A stretch of 7,621 nt of DNA from Bacteroidota bacterium (lineage in GTDB: Bacteria > Bacteroidota > Bacteroidia > NS11-12g > UBA955), in assembly GCA_027488495.1 (NCBI GenBank), contig JAIYBO010000166.1:1-7621 (forward strand). The letters are read 5' to 3'. Shown here piece after piece: positions 1 to 5,814 of this stretch. The notes below the pieces were generated by a model. It was given only the letters and a program-made list of their open reading frames with translations. It ran no database searches and was not told the DNA's origin. Each line of letters begins with the position of its first letter. Position 1 is the stretch's first letter. The position numbers were made by a program, and so were the translations under genes.

Positions 1-56
1 CTGATTCAACTGCTACTGATTCTGCTGCTGCTACTTCAACTGAAGCTGCTCACTAA
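1..56 (+). CDS. 3' end of an unidentified gene with an Ala/Thr/Ser-rich tail (partial)
   Basis: Only the last 17 codons and a TAA stop (54-56) lie in the window, in the frame whose first full codon is at position 3. The tail reads DSTATDSAAATSTEAAH: low in complexity, built from Ala, Thr, Ser and a few acidic residues, so it looks like a disordered C-terminal extension. This frame is preferred because its stop sits 22 bases before a strong terminator. The body of the protein is outside the window and the family cannot be named. Ala-rich tails occur in Bacteroidota on cytoplasmic proteins such as ribosomal protein S16 as well as on exported ones. The tail contains D-S-T and D-S-A, which fit the Bacteroidota periplasmic O-glycosylation motif, but that matters only if the protein is exported. 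Confidence 0.6.
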   Translation, partial: DSTATDSAAATSTEAAH

Positions 57-78
57 TCAGTTCTTAAAAAAGAAATTT

Positions 79-112
79 AAAAAGGTGTTTGGAAACAAAC
101 ACCTTTTTTTTT
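79..112 (+). terminator. Strong intrinsic (Rho-independent) terminator
   Basis: An 8-bp perfect stem (84-91 GGTGTTTG with 96-103 CAAACACC) closes on a GAAA tetraloop (92-95) of the stable GNRA class. Five A residues (79-83) can extend the stem by pairing with the first Ts, and a run of nine Ts follows (104-112). It lies 22 bases after the stop of the preceding gene, so it ends that transcript. Its 3' edge touches the promoter element of the next gene. Confidence 0.93.
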
Positions 113-119
113 AACTTTG
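88..119 (+). promoter_or_regulatory. Bacteroidota-type promoter (TTTG -33, TAnnTTTG -7)
   Basis: TAACTTTG at 112-119 matches the -7 consensus TAnnTTTG of the Bacteroidota primary sigma factor exactly. TTTG at 88-91 lies 20 bases upstream, the expected place for the -33 element. The -33 element is inside the terminator stem, and the first T of the -7 element is the last T of the terminator tract. The start codon at 125 is only 5 bases after the -7 element, so transcription should begin at or very near the ATG. The motif match is direct; promoter activity is inferred. Confidence 0.75.
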
Positions 120-124
120 TTCCT

Positions 125-499
125 ATGAACCGCATTTTGGCCTTGTTAATCATGTTTTGCGCGCTCGCAACGAGTAGCGTAACCTTGGTTGCACGTCCAG
201 ATGTACCGCCCGCCGAAGTGGCTGGTCAAGGTCCTACCTTCACATTGAACCCCAATCCTGTTACGGGTTCTTACTTTTATGTGAATTTGCAATTTACAGA
301 AGCCCAATTCCCAGATGCAGTCATCGTTGTCAATGATGTTTTGGGCAAAGTGGTTTACTCTTACCCAATTCGTAAATCAGATTATTCTACAGGTCAAGTT
401 AGAATTGATTTGGGTGACGCCCTCCTAGATAAAGGCGTTTACTTCCTCCAAATCAAAAGTGGTGATTCTACCAAAACATTGAAATTGGCTATCCGCTAA
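125..499 (+). CDS. Minimal exported protein: signal peptide plus T9SS type A sorting domain
   Basis: A 124-residue product. Residues 1 to about 23 form a Sec signal peptide (MNR, then a hydrophobic stretch ending near TLVA). After a short Pro-rich spacer (about 24-37) the rest is a C-terminal sorting domain of the Por/type IX secretion family: LNPNPVTG (41-48, the usual xPNP start), DVLGKVVYS (71-79, the D-lGk-v strand motif), KGVYFLQIKSG (103-113) and the basic end TKTLKLAIR. No cargo domain is present, which is unusual because the sorting domain normally ends a much larger secreted protein. The ATG at 125 is preferred to an upstream in-frame ATG at 89, because the upstream one lies inside the terminator hairpin and adds residues that spoil the signal peptide. 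It is the first gene of a likely three-gene unit; the next gene starts 3 bases after its stop. Family assignment is solid; its role is unknown. Confidence 0.85.
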   Translation: MNRILALLIMFCALATSSVTLVARPDVPPAEVAGQGPTFTLNPNPVTGSYFYVNLQFTEAQFPDAVIVVNDVLGKVVYSYPIRKSDYSTGQVRIDLGDALLDKGVYFLQIKSGDSTKTLKLAIR

Positions 500-502
500 T
501 TT

Positions 503-958
503 GTGTCTTACCAAATTCGTTTATCTACCCAAACCGATGTCCCTGCAATCATGCAGTTGATTCGTGAATTGGCATTGTTTGAAAAGGCCCCGGATGAAGT
601 GATAGCCACTGAGGAAACTTTGATTCGCTATGGGTTTTCCGATCATCCATTGTTTGTTTCGTGGGTGGCAGAGAAGAATGGTGAAATTCTCGGTACAGCC
701 CTTTGTTATTTGAGGTATTCTACTTGGAAAGGTCCAGTATTGTATTTGGAAGATTTGATTGTTACTGAATCCGCGCGTGGTCAGGGAATGGGTAAAGCTC
801 TTTTTGAAACCTGTTTGCGATATGCGAAAGACAATCATCACCAAAGAATGGTTTGGCAGGTATTGGATTGGAATCAACCCGCCATCGACTTCTATCAAAA
901 ATATAACGCCATTTTTGAAAAAGAGTGGTTGAATGCGTACATCAATTTGATGGAATAA
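503..958 (+). CDS. GNAT-family N-acetyltransferase, SAT2/SSAT-like (diamine or thialysine type)
   Basis: A 151-residue single-domain GNAT enzyme that should transfer acetyl from acetyl-CoA to a primary amine in the cytoplasm. The pattern follows the spermidine/spermine acetyltransferase group: IRELALFEK (20-28), STWKG (73-77), LYLEDLIV (80-87), the acetyl-CoA pyrophosphate loop RGQGMG (92-97), VLDWNQPAIDFY (120-131, with the conserved Tyr131 as likely general acid) and EW (141-142). STWKG and VLDWNQ resemble SAT2 (thialysine epsilon-acetyltransferase) more than SAT1, so polyamines may not be the preferred substrate. The GTG at 503 is chosen because YQIRLSTQTDVPAI forms the expected first strand and helix; the first ATG, at residue 17, would remove it. 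It lies 3 bases after the preceding stop and 3 bases before the next gene, with no clear Shine-Dalgarno, which suggests coupled translation. Confidence 0.9.
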   Translation: MSYQIRLSTQTDVPAIMQLIRELALFEKAPDEVIATEETLIRYGFSDHPLFVSWVAEKNGEILGTALCYLRYSTWKGPVLYLEDLIVTESARGQGMGKALFETCLRYAKDNHHQRMVWQVLDWNQPAIDFYQKYNAIFEKEWLNAYINLME

Positions 959-961
959 ATC

Positions 962-1687
962 ATGTTTGAACATCGCAGAAGCTCTATCATTTCTTTATTG
1001 TGTATTCTGCTGCTCGTGTTGGTATTGTATCAATATGTGGATGCCACGAAATGGAAGGAGTGGTCCATTGTTCCATTGGATATCAGCCATTGGAAAGGCA
1101 TATGGTTTGGTGCCTTTGTTCATGGTTCATGGGATCATTTAATGGGCAATGTGGGCGCCTTGGTATTTTTTGGGATCTTGTTTTTAATACAGTTCCCTAA
1201 GCATTGGTTGAAGTTTTGGTTTTTACAGCACATCATCGCTTCGATGTTGCTCTGGTTGATAGGGAACATGGGTTTGGGTGATTTGGGCTTTTGGAGAGAT
1301 CCTTTCGGCCATTCTGTGGTTCATACCTCCCATGCCGTTGCCCACATCGGTTCGTCGATTTGGGTGTATTCGTTCGGTGGCTTTTTGATGGCAACCGCAG
1401 TGGTACATCGAACCAAACAATCTATGGCAATATTGTTCTTGGTTTTACTGGTGTATGGAGGCTTCTTTTGGGGCATTTTACCCGTAGATCCGAAAGTGTC
1501 TTGGCAAGGTCATTTGAGTGGCCTAATTACCGGTGTTTTACTCGCCCTTACCATTGGGATGAAGTGGCTACCCAAGGAAAATATGTGGAGCGAATTGGGT
1601 GATGAAGATGAGGAAAATACCCACAACGTTGAGCTGAATAATGAGGATCACGGGCATCACAACGATGACCCCTATGCGCGCTTTTAA
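962..1687 (+). CDS. Rhomboid-family intramembrane serine protease (variant active-site motif)
   Basis: A 241-residue polytopic membrane protein with about six hydrophobic segments (near 9-26, 60-78, 83-100, 128-148, 154-172 and 181-200). The rhomboid signature is present: HGSWDHLMGN gives His54, His59 and Asn63 (oxyanion residues in GlpG-type enzymes), GSSIWVYSFGGFL (130-142) places candidate nucleophile Ser132, and SWQGHLSG (180-187) places candidate catalytic His184. GILPVDP before the last helix is typical of the Bacteroidota subgroup. Two oddities: the usual GxSG motif reads GSSI, and the loop before it (about 101-128) is some 20 residues longer than I expect for the family and has four His. 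The tail after residue 207 is rich in Asp, Glu, Asn and His. The Ser/His dyad suggests activity, but this is not certain. The start lies 3 bases after the acetyltransferase stop. Substrate unknown. Confidence 0.85.
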   Translation: MFEHRRSSIISLLCILLLVLVLYQYVDATKWKEWSIVPLDISHWKGIWFGAFVHGSWDHLMGNVGALVFFGILFLIQFPKHWLKFWFLQHIIASMLLWLIGNMGLGDLGFWRDPFGHSVVHTSHAVAHIGSSIWVYSFGGFLMATAVVHRTKQSMAILFLVLLVYGGFFWGILPVDPKVSWQGHLSGLITGVLLALTIGMKWLPKENMWSELGDEDEENTHNVELNNEDHGHHNDDPYARF

Positions 1688-1700
1688 TCATTGAGTATAT

Positions 1701-1731
1701 CGCCCAATCAGATGGTTGCCTGGCGACTTTT
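1701..1731. terminator. Possible weak terminator between convergent genes
   Basis: The 71 bases between the rhomboid stop and the transporter stop can form one hairpin: CGCC (1701-1704) with GGCG (1722-1725) and CAATC (1705-1709) with GGTTG (1714-1718, one G-U pair), with an AGAT loop and a 3-base bulge. Four Ts follow at 1728-1731. The bulge and short T run make it a poor intrinsic terminator; no better candidate lies between the two genes. Confidence 0.3.
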
Positions 1732-1758
1732 ACGGTAAATGGAGATGTTGAGATTTTC

Positions 1759-2991
1759 TTAAATCATCGTCAAAATACCGGCGATGGTCGCACTCAAATA
1801 GTTGGCCAAAGTACCACAAATCAGTGCTTTTACACCCAGTTTTGCGAGGTCTTGTCGACGTGTAGGAGCGATTTTTCCAATACCACCCACTTGTATGGCG
1901 ATGGAGCTGAAATTGGCGAATCCGCAAAGGGCGAAAGTAGCAATCACTACGCTCACGGGCTGCAAGGTGGCACTGATGTCTTTCAAATGCAGGTAACCCA
2001 CAAATTCATTCACCACCAATTTGGTGCCCATCAATCCACCAACGGCTTGAATGTCTTGCGATGGCACGCCCATTACATAGGCGAATCCAGAGAATAAATA
2101 ACCCAAGATGGCTTCGAGTGATAGTTTTAATCCTACCAATCCGCCCAAACTACCCAAGATGAAATCGAACAGATAGATCAGCGCCAAAAAGCCGAGCAAC
2201 ATCGCCACCACATTCAAAGCAACGCCCAAACCTTCTGCGGCACCTTGCGAAATGGCGTCTAACAAGTTGGCGTTTTCCTTTTTGACTTCCAATTTAACGG
2301 TACCTGCGGTTTCGCTGACTTCGGTTTCGGGCCAAACAATTTTCGATATCACCAATGCGCCTGGTGCGGCCATGATGCTGGCGGCCAACAAACTGCTGGC
2401 ATCGATGCCCATCTGGATGTAGGTGGCCATCACACCGCCTGCGATACAAGCCATGGAGCCTGTCATGGAGGCCAACAATTCTGAATTGGTCATTCCCTTC
2501 ACGTATGGGCCTATCATTAATTGTGCTTCAACCTGACCTACAAAAGCCGATGAAATATTGCTCAAGGCTTCGCTACCGCTCACGTGCATGAGGTAGTGCA
2601 TTCCCTTGGCGATTTGTTTGATGACCCATTGTAGCACGCCGATGTGATAAAAGATTTTCACCAACACGGCGATAAAGATGATGGTGGGCATCACCCGGAA
2701 AAAGAAAATGAAATTTTGACCGAAGACTTCTTGCATTTGGGCATCTCGCGCCAAAGGTCCAAAAATGAACTCCGCGCCTTTATCAGAAAATTGCAGCAAT
2801 TTTTGTACGACCTTACCCAAGGTGGCGAACACAGATTTGCCCATAGGGGTTTTGAGGATGAAAATTGCCAATAATACTTGTATGAGCAATCCAACCCCAA
2901 CTGTGCGGTAGTTGATGGCTTTTCTGTTGTTTGAAAGTGCAAAGGCCAATGCAAAAATGACCACTATGCCTACGAATCCGATGAAATGCAT
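1759..2991 (-). CDS. nupC: Concentrative nucleoside transporter (CNT/NupC family)
   Basis: A 410-residue inner-membrane protein of usual length for the CNT family, which imports nucleosides with Na+ or H+. The order of parts fits the family: N-terminal helices (about 1-45), a central gate domain (about 95-215) and the C-terminal transport domain (about 218-410). Expected substrate-site motifs are GQVEAQL (152-158, nucleobase side), TKLVVNEFVGY (323-333, with Glu329) and CGFANFSSIAIQVGG (356-370, with Asn360 and Ser363, ribose side). GQVE differs from the commoner GQTE of many members, which may shift base preference. The ATG at 2991 gives a normal N-terminus; it is 16 bases beyond the gmhA stop codon and has no Shine-Dalgarno. 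It is the last gene of the dsbD-gmhA-nupC unit. The family is certain; the substrate and the symbol are inferred. Confidence 0.93.
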   Translation of the reverse strand: MHFIGFVGIVVIFALAFALSNNRKAINYRTVGVGLLIQVLLAIFILKTPMGKSVFATLGKVVQKLLQFSDKGAEFIFGPLARDAQMQEVFGQNFIFFFRVMPTIIFIAVLVKIFYHIGVLQWVIKQIAKGMHYLMHVSGSEALSNISSAFVGQVEAQLMIGPYVKGMTNSELLASMTGSMACIAGGVMATYIQMGIDASSLLAASIMAAPGALVISKIVWPETEVSETAGTVKLEVKKENANLLDAISQGAAEGLGVALNVVAMLLGFLALIYLFDFILGSLGGLVGLKLSLEAILGYLFSGFAYVMGVPSQDIQAVGGLMGTKLVVNEFVGYLHLKDISATLQPVSVVIATFALCGFANFSSIAIQVGGIGKIAPTRRQDLAKLGVKALICGTLANYLSATIAGILTMI

Positions 2992-3007
2992 TGCGGCAAT
3001 ATTACGA

Positions 3008-3586
3008 TTATTTCACGTAATCCAACCCCACTTCAATGGAATCGATGAGTGCATGAATGACTTTGATGTGAATCTCTTGGGCGCGATCGGCGTATTCACT
3101 GTGGGGTGCTCTGATTTCGACATCGAGGAGTGGAGCCATTTTACCACCGTCTTTGCCGGTTAATCCAACTACAACCATCCCTTTGGATTTGGCCATTTCT
3201 ATGGCTTTGATCACGTTTTCGCTGTTTCCGCTGCTGCTTATACCCAACAAAACATCACCTTTTCTGCCTACGGCTTCTATGTAGCGCGAAAAAATTTGAT
3301 CGTAACCATAATCGTTGCCCACACAACTGATGTGACTTACGTCGCTGATGGCGATGGCCGCAATGCCCGGTCTGTGGTTGCGATATCGGCCCGTGAGCTC
3401 TTCCGCAAAGTGCATGGCATCGCAATGACTGCCGCCGTTTCCGCACGACAAGATTTTGCCATCGTTTTTGATGCAATCAATCATGGCATGGGCAGCTGCC
3501 CCGATGTTTTGCATTTGCTTTTCATCGTTCATGAAGGCATGTAACGTCTCCATGGCTTGCTGAAAGTGGTTTTTGATGCGAATCAT
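3008..3586 (-). CDS. gmhA: Sedoheptulose 7-phosphate isomerase (phosphoheptose isomerase)
   Basis: A 192-residue cytoplasmic SIS-fold enzyme that converts sedoheptulose 7-phosphate to D-glycero-D-manno-heptose 7-phosphate, the first step to ADP-heptose for the LPS core. Recognition is strong: LSCGNGGSHCDAMHFAEEL (46-64), SDVSHISCVGND (81-92), GISSSGNSENV (115-125, phosphate loop), LTGKDGGKM (142-150) and the helix near QEIHIKVIH (170-178). His59, Glu63, Gln170 and His178 sit where GmhA enzymes bind zinc and carry the catalytic Glu and His. The ATG at 3586 gives exactly the length of the E. coli enzyme and lies 7 bases after the dsbD stop. A GTG at 3622 would add 12 residues and overlap dsbD; it is less likely. 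The other heptose-pathway genes are not nearby. Confidence 0.95.
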   Translation of the reverse strand: MIRIKNHFQQAMETLHAFMNDEKQMQNIGAAAHAMIDCIKNDGKILSCGNGGSHCDAMHFAEELTGRYRNHRPGIAAIAISDVSHISCVGNDYGYDQIFSRYIEAVGRKGDVLLGISSSGNSENVIKAIEMAKSKGMVVVGLTGKDGGKMAPLLDVEIRAPHSEYADRAQEIHIKVIHALIDSIEVGLDYVK

Positions 3587-3593
3587 GGTTTGA

Positions 3594-5708
3594 TTACTTA
3601 CGTTTGTTGTATTCTGATACACCGTCTTTTAGGAACGATACAAATGGATCAACGGCGAATTTGAAATGATCAGCGCCGAGGGCTGGCTGTAACAAATTTT
3701 CATTGGCATCGAGTAAGCAGTAAAGGGGCTGGGTGGTTTTGCCGAAATAGGCTTCTTCGATGTGCGCGTTTTTATCGCCCAATTTGGTAATGGTTTTACC
3801 TGCGGCGGTGGTATACCACTGCGATTGGGGGAGGTTGATTTTTTTATCGTCTACATACAACGATACAATCACGTAGTCTTTTTTGAGGAGGTTGAGGACT
3901 TCTTCATCGGCCCAAACCTTTTCTTCCATTTTTCTGCAGTTTACGCAGCCGTGGCCGGTAAAGTCGATGAACAAAGGCTTTTTCAATTCTCTGGCGGCGG
4001 CCAAAGCCTCGTCGTAGTCGTAGTAACCCACCAATCCATGGGGAATATGAAGTTGGTTGGCGTAGGACGGTGCGGTGGTGATGTTGCCTTCGCCTTGTGC
4101 GCCTCCTTTGAGGTTGCTGTTGAAATCTTGGGTGCTCAATGGGGGCAAGTATCCTGCCAAGCCTTTGAGCGGTGCACCCCAAAGTCCGGGTATCATGTAG
4201 GCCACAAAAGTGAATGTTGCGATAACAAATCCCAATCTGGGCACGCTCAAATATTGAATGTCACTGTCGTGCGAGAACTTGATTTTGCCCAACAAATACA
4301 AACCCAAGAGAGTAAATATAACAATCCAAATGCTCAGGTAAATTTCTCTATCGAGAATTCCCCAATGGTAGGTTTGATCAGGAATGCTCAAGAATTTCAA
4401 TGCGAATGCCAATTCCACGAAGCCCAAAACCACTTTTACGCTGTTGAGCCATCCGCCGCTTTTGGGTAAGTTGTTGAGCCAAGAAGGGAAGAGTGCCAAG
4501 AGGCCAAAGGGCAAAGCAAAGGCCAGAGAGAAGCCAAACATGCCTATGATCGGTCGCATCGTATCGCCATGAACGGCTTCAACGAGTACGGTACCTACAA
4601 TTGGACCTGTGCAAGAAAATGATACCAGGGCGATGGTTACTGCCATGAAGATGGCACCGGTGATTCCGCCTTTATCGGCTTGTTGGTCTACTTTGTTTAC
4701 AATCCAAGAGGGCAGGGTGATTTCAAAAGCCCCAAAGAAGCTGGCGGCGAAAACAATGAAAATGACTGTGAAAAACAGGTTGGGGATCCAGTGCGTGCTC
4801 ACGAAATTGGCTGCGTTGGATCCAAATGTGATGGCAACGATTGTGCCGATGATTGTATAAAAACCGATCAAGCTGATGGAGAAAATGGCGGCGTCGCGCA
4901 AGGCGATTTTTCTGTTGTTGTTTTTGATGAAAAACGAAACCGTCATGGGAATCATTGGGAATACGCAAGGGGTGAGCAATGCTGTAAGACCACTGAGGAA
5001 CGCCAAAATGAACAAGCCCATGAAGCCGCTGCTTTGTTCTTGGTTTTCTTGGCCATTGAACGTTTTGATGGCGATGGCTTTGCCATTTTTGTATGCGGGA
5101 CCGTTGGTTGGGATATTGGTTACACTGGGCGATGCGGCTGCTGTATCAGTGGGTTCCGTAATTGTATTTTCTGTTGTGGGCGATGTGGTTTCCGACCCTG
5201 TTGTGGGTGCAGTGGCTTGGGCTGTGCCTGTTACAGCCAGTGCCGGAGCGATGATTTTTACGTCGCGAATATTGTCGCAGCCCCCTTCGTTACAAATTTG
5301 ACCATTGAAAAGCATTTGGATGCTGGTAATGGCGCTGAGGACTCTGATTTTTTGGCGGAATTCGCCTTTGCCTGTGAATTCTCCGGTGCTGCAATTGAAC
5401 ACGTCGGTTTCTTTCACCATGTGATCTCCTACCCCGTAAAATTTGCCCACCAATTGGTAGCTGGGGTTGGGCGTGAAGTCGATGCTGGCGCGGATCGGAC
5501 CATTGTCGTCACCACAATCGCTCTTTTCGCTATATACGTGAAATCCTTTGGCAACATCAAAGCGAACAATGATCTCGATGACATCGCCAGCGGAAGCACT
5601 GGTTTTGGAATAGCTGGCCTTGAAATTGGGTTTTGGGAAGCCGGCTTGTGCTTGGGCCCCCAAAAATGTGAATAGGGCAATCAGGGTGAACAGAAAACGT
5701 TTCAACAT
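3594..5708 (-). CDS. dsbD: Thiol:disulfide interchange protein DsbD (cytoplasmic electrons to periplasm)
   Basis: A 704-residue, three-part membrane protein that passes electrons from cytoplasmic thioredoxin to periplasmic thiols. Residues 1 to about 22 are a signal peptide (ends GAQAQA). The periplasmic N-terminal domain (about 25-155) has a close cysteine pair, Cys139 and Cys144 (ICNEGGCDN), plus Cys65 and Cys106. A Thr/Pro/Ala-rich linker (about 156-205) follows. The membrane domain (about 228-510, eight predicted helices) has LTPCVFPMIP (Cys248) and SFSCTGPIVG (Cys366), the intramembrane redox pair. The C-terminal thioredoxin-like domain (about 555-700) has FTGHGCVNCRKME with the CxxC pair Cys588/Cys591. 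All six canonical cysteines are present, so it should be functional. It is first in a minus-strand unit with gmhA and nupC. ATG 5708 is the start that gives a proper signal peptide. Confidence 0.95.
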   Translation of the reverse strand: MLKRFLFTLIALFTFLGAQAQAGFPKPNFKASYSKTSASAGDVIEIIVRFDVAKGFHVYSEKSDCGDDNGPIRASIDFTPNPSYQLVGKFYGVGDHMVKETDVFNCSTGEFTGKGEFRQKIRVLSAITSIQMLFNGQICNEGGCDNIRDVKIIAPALAVTGTAQATAPTTGSETTSPTTENTITEPTDTAAASPSVTNIPTNGPAYKNGKAIAIKTFNGQENQEQSSGFMGLFILAFLSGLTALLTPCVFPMIPMTVSFFIKNNNRKIALRDAAIFSISLIGFYTIIGTIVAITFGSNAANFVSTHWIPNLFFTVIFIVFAASFFGAFEITLPSWIVNKVDQQADKGGITGAIFMAVTIALVSFSCTGPIVGTVLVEAVHGDTMRPIIGMFGFSLAFALPFGLLALFPSWLNNLPKSGGWLNSVKVVLGFVELAFALKFLSIPDQTYHWGILDREIYLSIWIVIFTLLGLYLLGKIKFSHDSDIQYLSVPRLGFVIATFTFVAYMIPGLWGAPLKGLAGYLPPLSTQDFNSNLKGGAQGEGNITTAPSYANQLHIPHGLVGYYDYDEALAAARELKKPLFIDFTGHGCVNCRKMEEKVWADEEVLNLLKKDYVIVSLYVDDKKINLPQSQWYTTAAGKTITKLGDKNAHIEEAYFGKTTQPLYCLLDANENLLQPALGADHFKFAVDPFVSFLKDGVSEYNKRK

Positions 5709-5716
5709 GGTATGTA

Positions 5717-5724
5717 CAAATTTC
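5717..5724 (-). promoter_or_regulatory. Possible -7 element of the dsbD promoter
   Basis: On the minus strand GAAATTTG lies 8 bases before the dsbD ATG and matches TAnnTTTG at all but the first fixed base. I see no convincing TTTG about 20 bases upstream. It is the best candidate in the 106-base divergent region, but weak. Confidence 0.3.
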
Positions 5725-5801
5725 GGGATTTATCGCTTAAAAATAGCATGTTAGTACACATTCATTGGATAAATCGAATGGGAATTGGTGGCGGTGGGGG
5801 T

Positions 5802-5809
5802 TAGGTTTG
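5802..5809 (+). promoter_or_regulatory. Bacteroidota -7 promoter element (TAnnTTTG) of the glucosaminidase gene
   Basis: TAGGTTTG matches the TAnnTTTG consensus exactly and ends 5 bases before the ATG at 5815, the same spacing as at the promoter at 112-119. No TTTG stands at the usual -33 distance; a TTG at 5785-5787 is too close (14 bases). The upstream DNA is very G-rich instead (5787-5805). Transcription from here would give an almost leaderless mRNA. Activity is inferred. Confidence 0.55.
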
Positions 5810-5814
5810 CATCG

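Noticed and set aside
89..124. Earlier ATG start for the sorting-domain mini-protein
   Set aside because: It lies in the terminator stem and upstream of the -7 element, so it would not be on the mRNA, and it adds residues ahead of a normal signal peptide.
521..973. Open frame of 150 codons on the minus strand opposite the acetyltransferase gene
   Set aside because: The plus-strand frame has clear GNAT motifs; the antisense product has no family features.
3587..3622. GTG start for gmhA overlapping the end of dsbD
   Set aside because: It adds 12 residues not needed by the family; ATG 3586 gives the usual length. The resemblance of VYQN to the E. coli start MYQD is probably chance, though not excluded.
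3762..4469. Open frame of 235 codons on the plus strand opposite the C-terminal half of dsbD
   Set aside because: Antisense to well-identified thioredoxin-like and membrane segments; no recognisable motif and no promoter match before it.
4680..5675. Long open frame (331 codons) on the plus strand opposite dsbD
   Set aside because: It lies wholly within dsbD, which is certain from its domains and cysteines. The translated product is Cys/Gly-rich with no domain pattern, as expected of a mirror of the dsbD codon bias.
5713..5758. TGTAC (5713-5717) and GTACA (5754-5758) as a possible operator in the divergent region
   Set aside because: Only five bases each, 36 bases apart, each containing the short palindrome GTAC; this is expected by chance.
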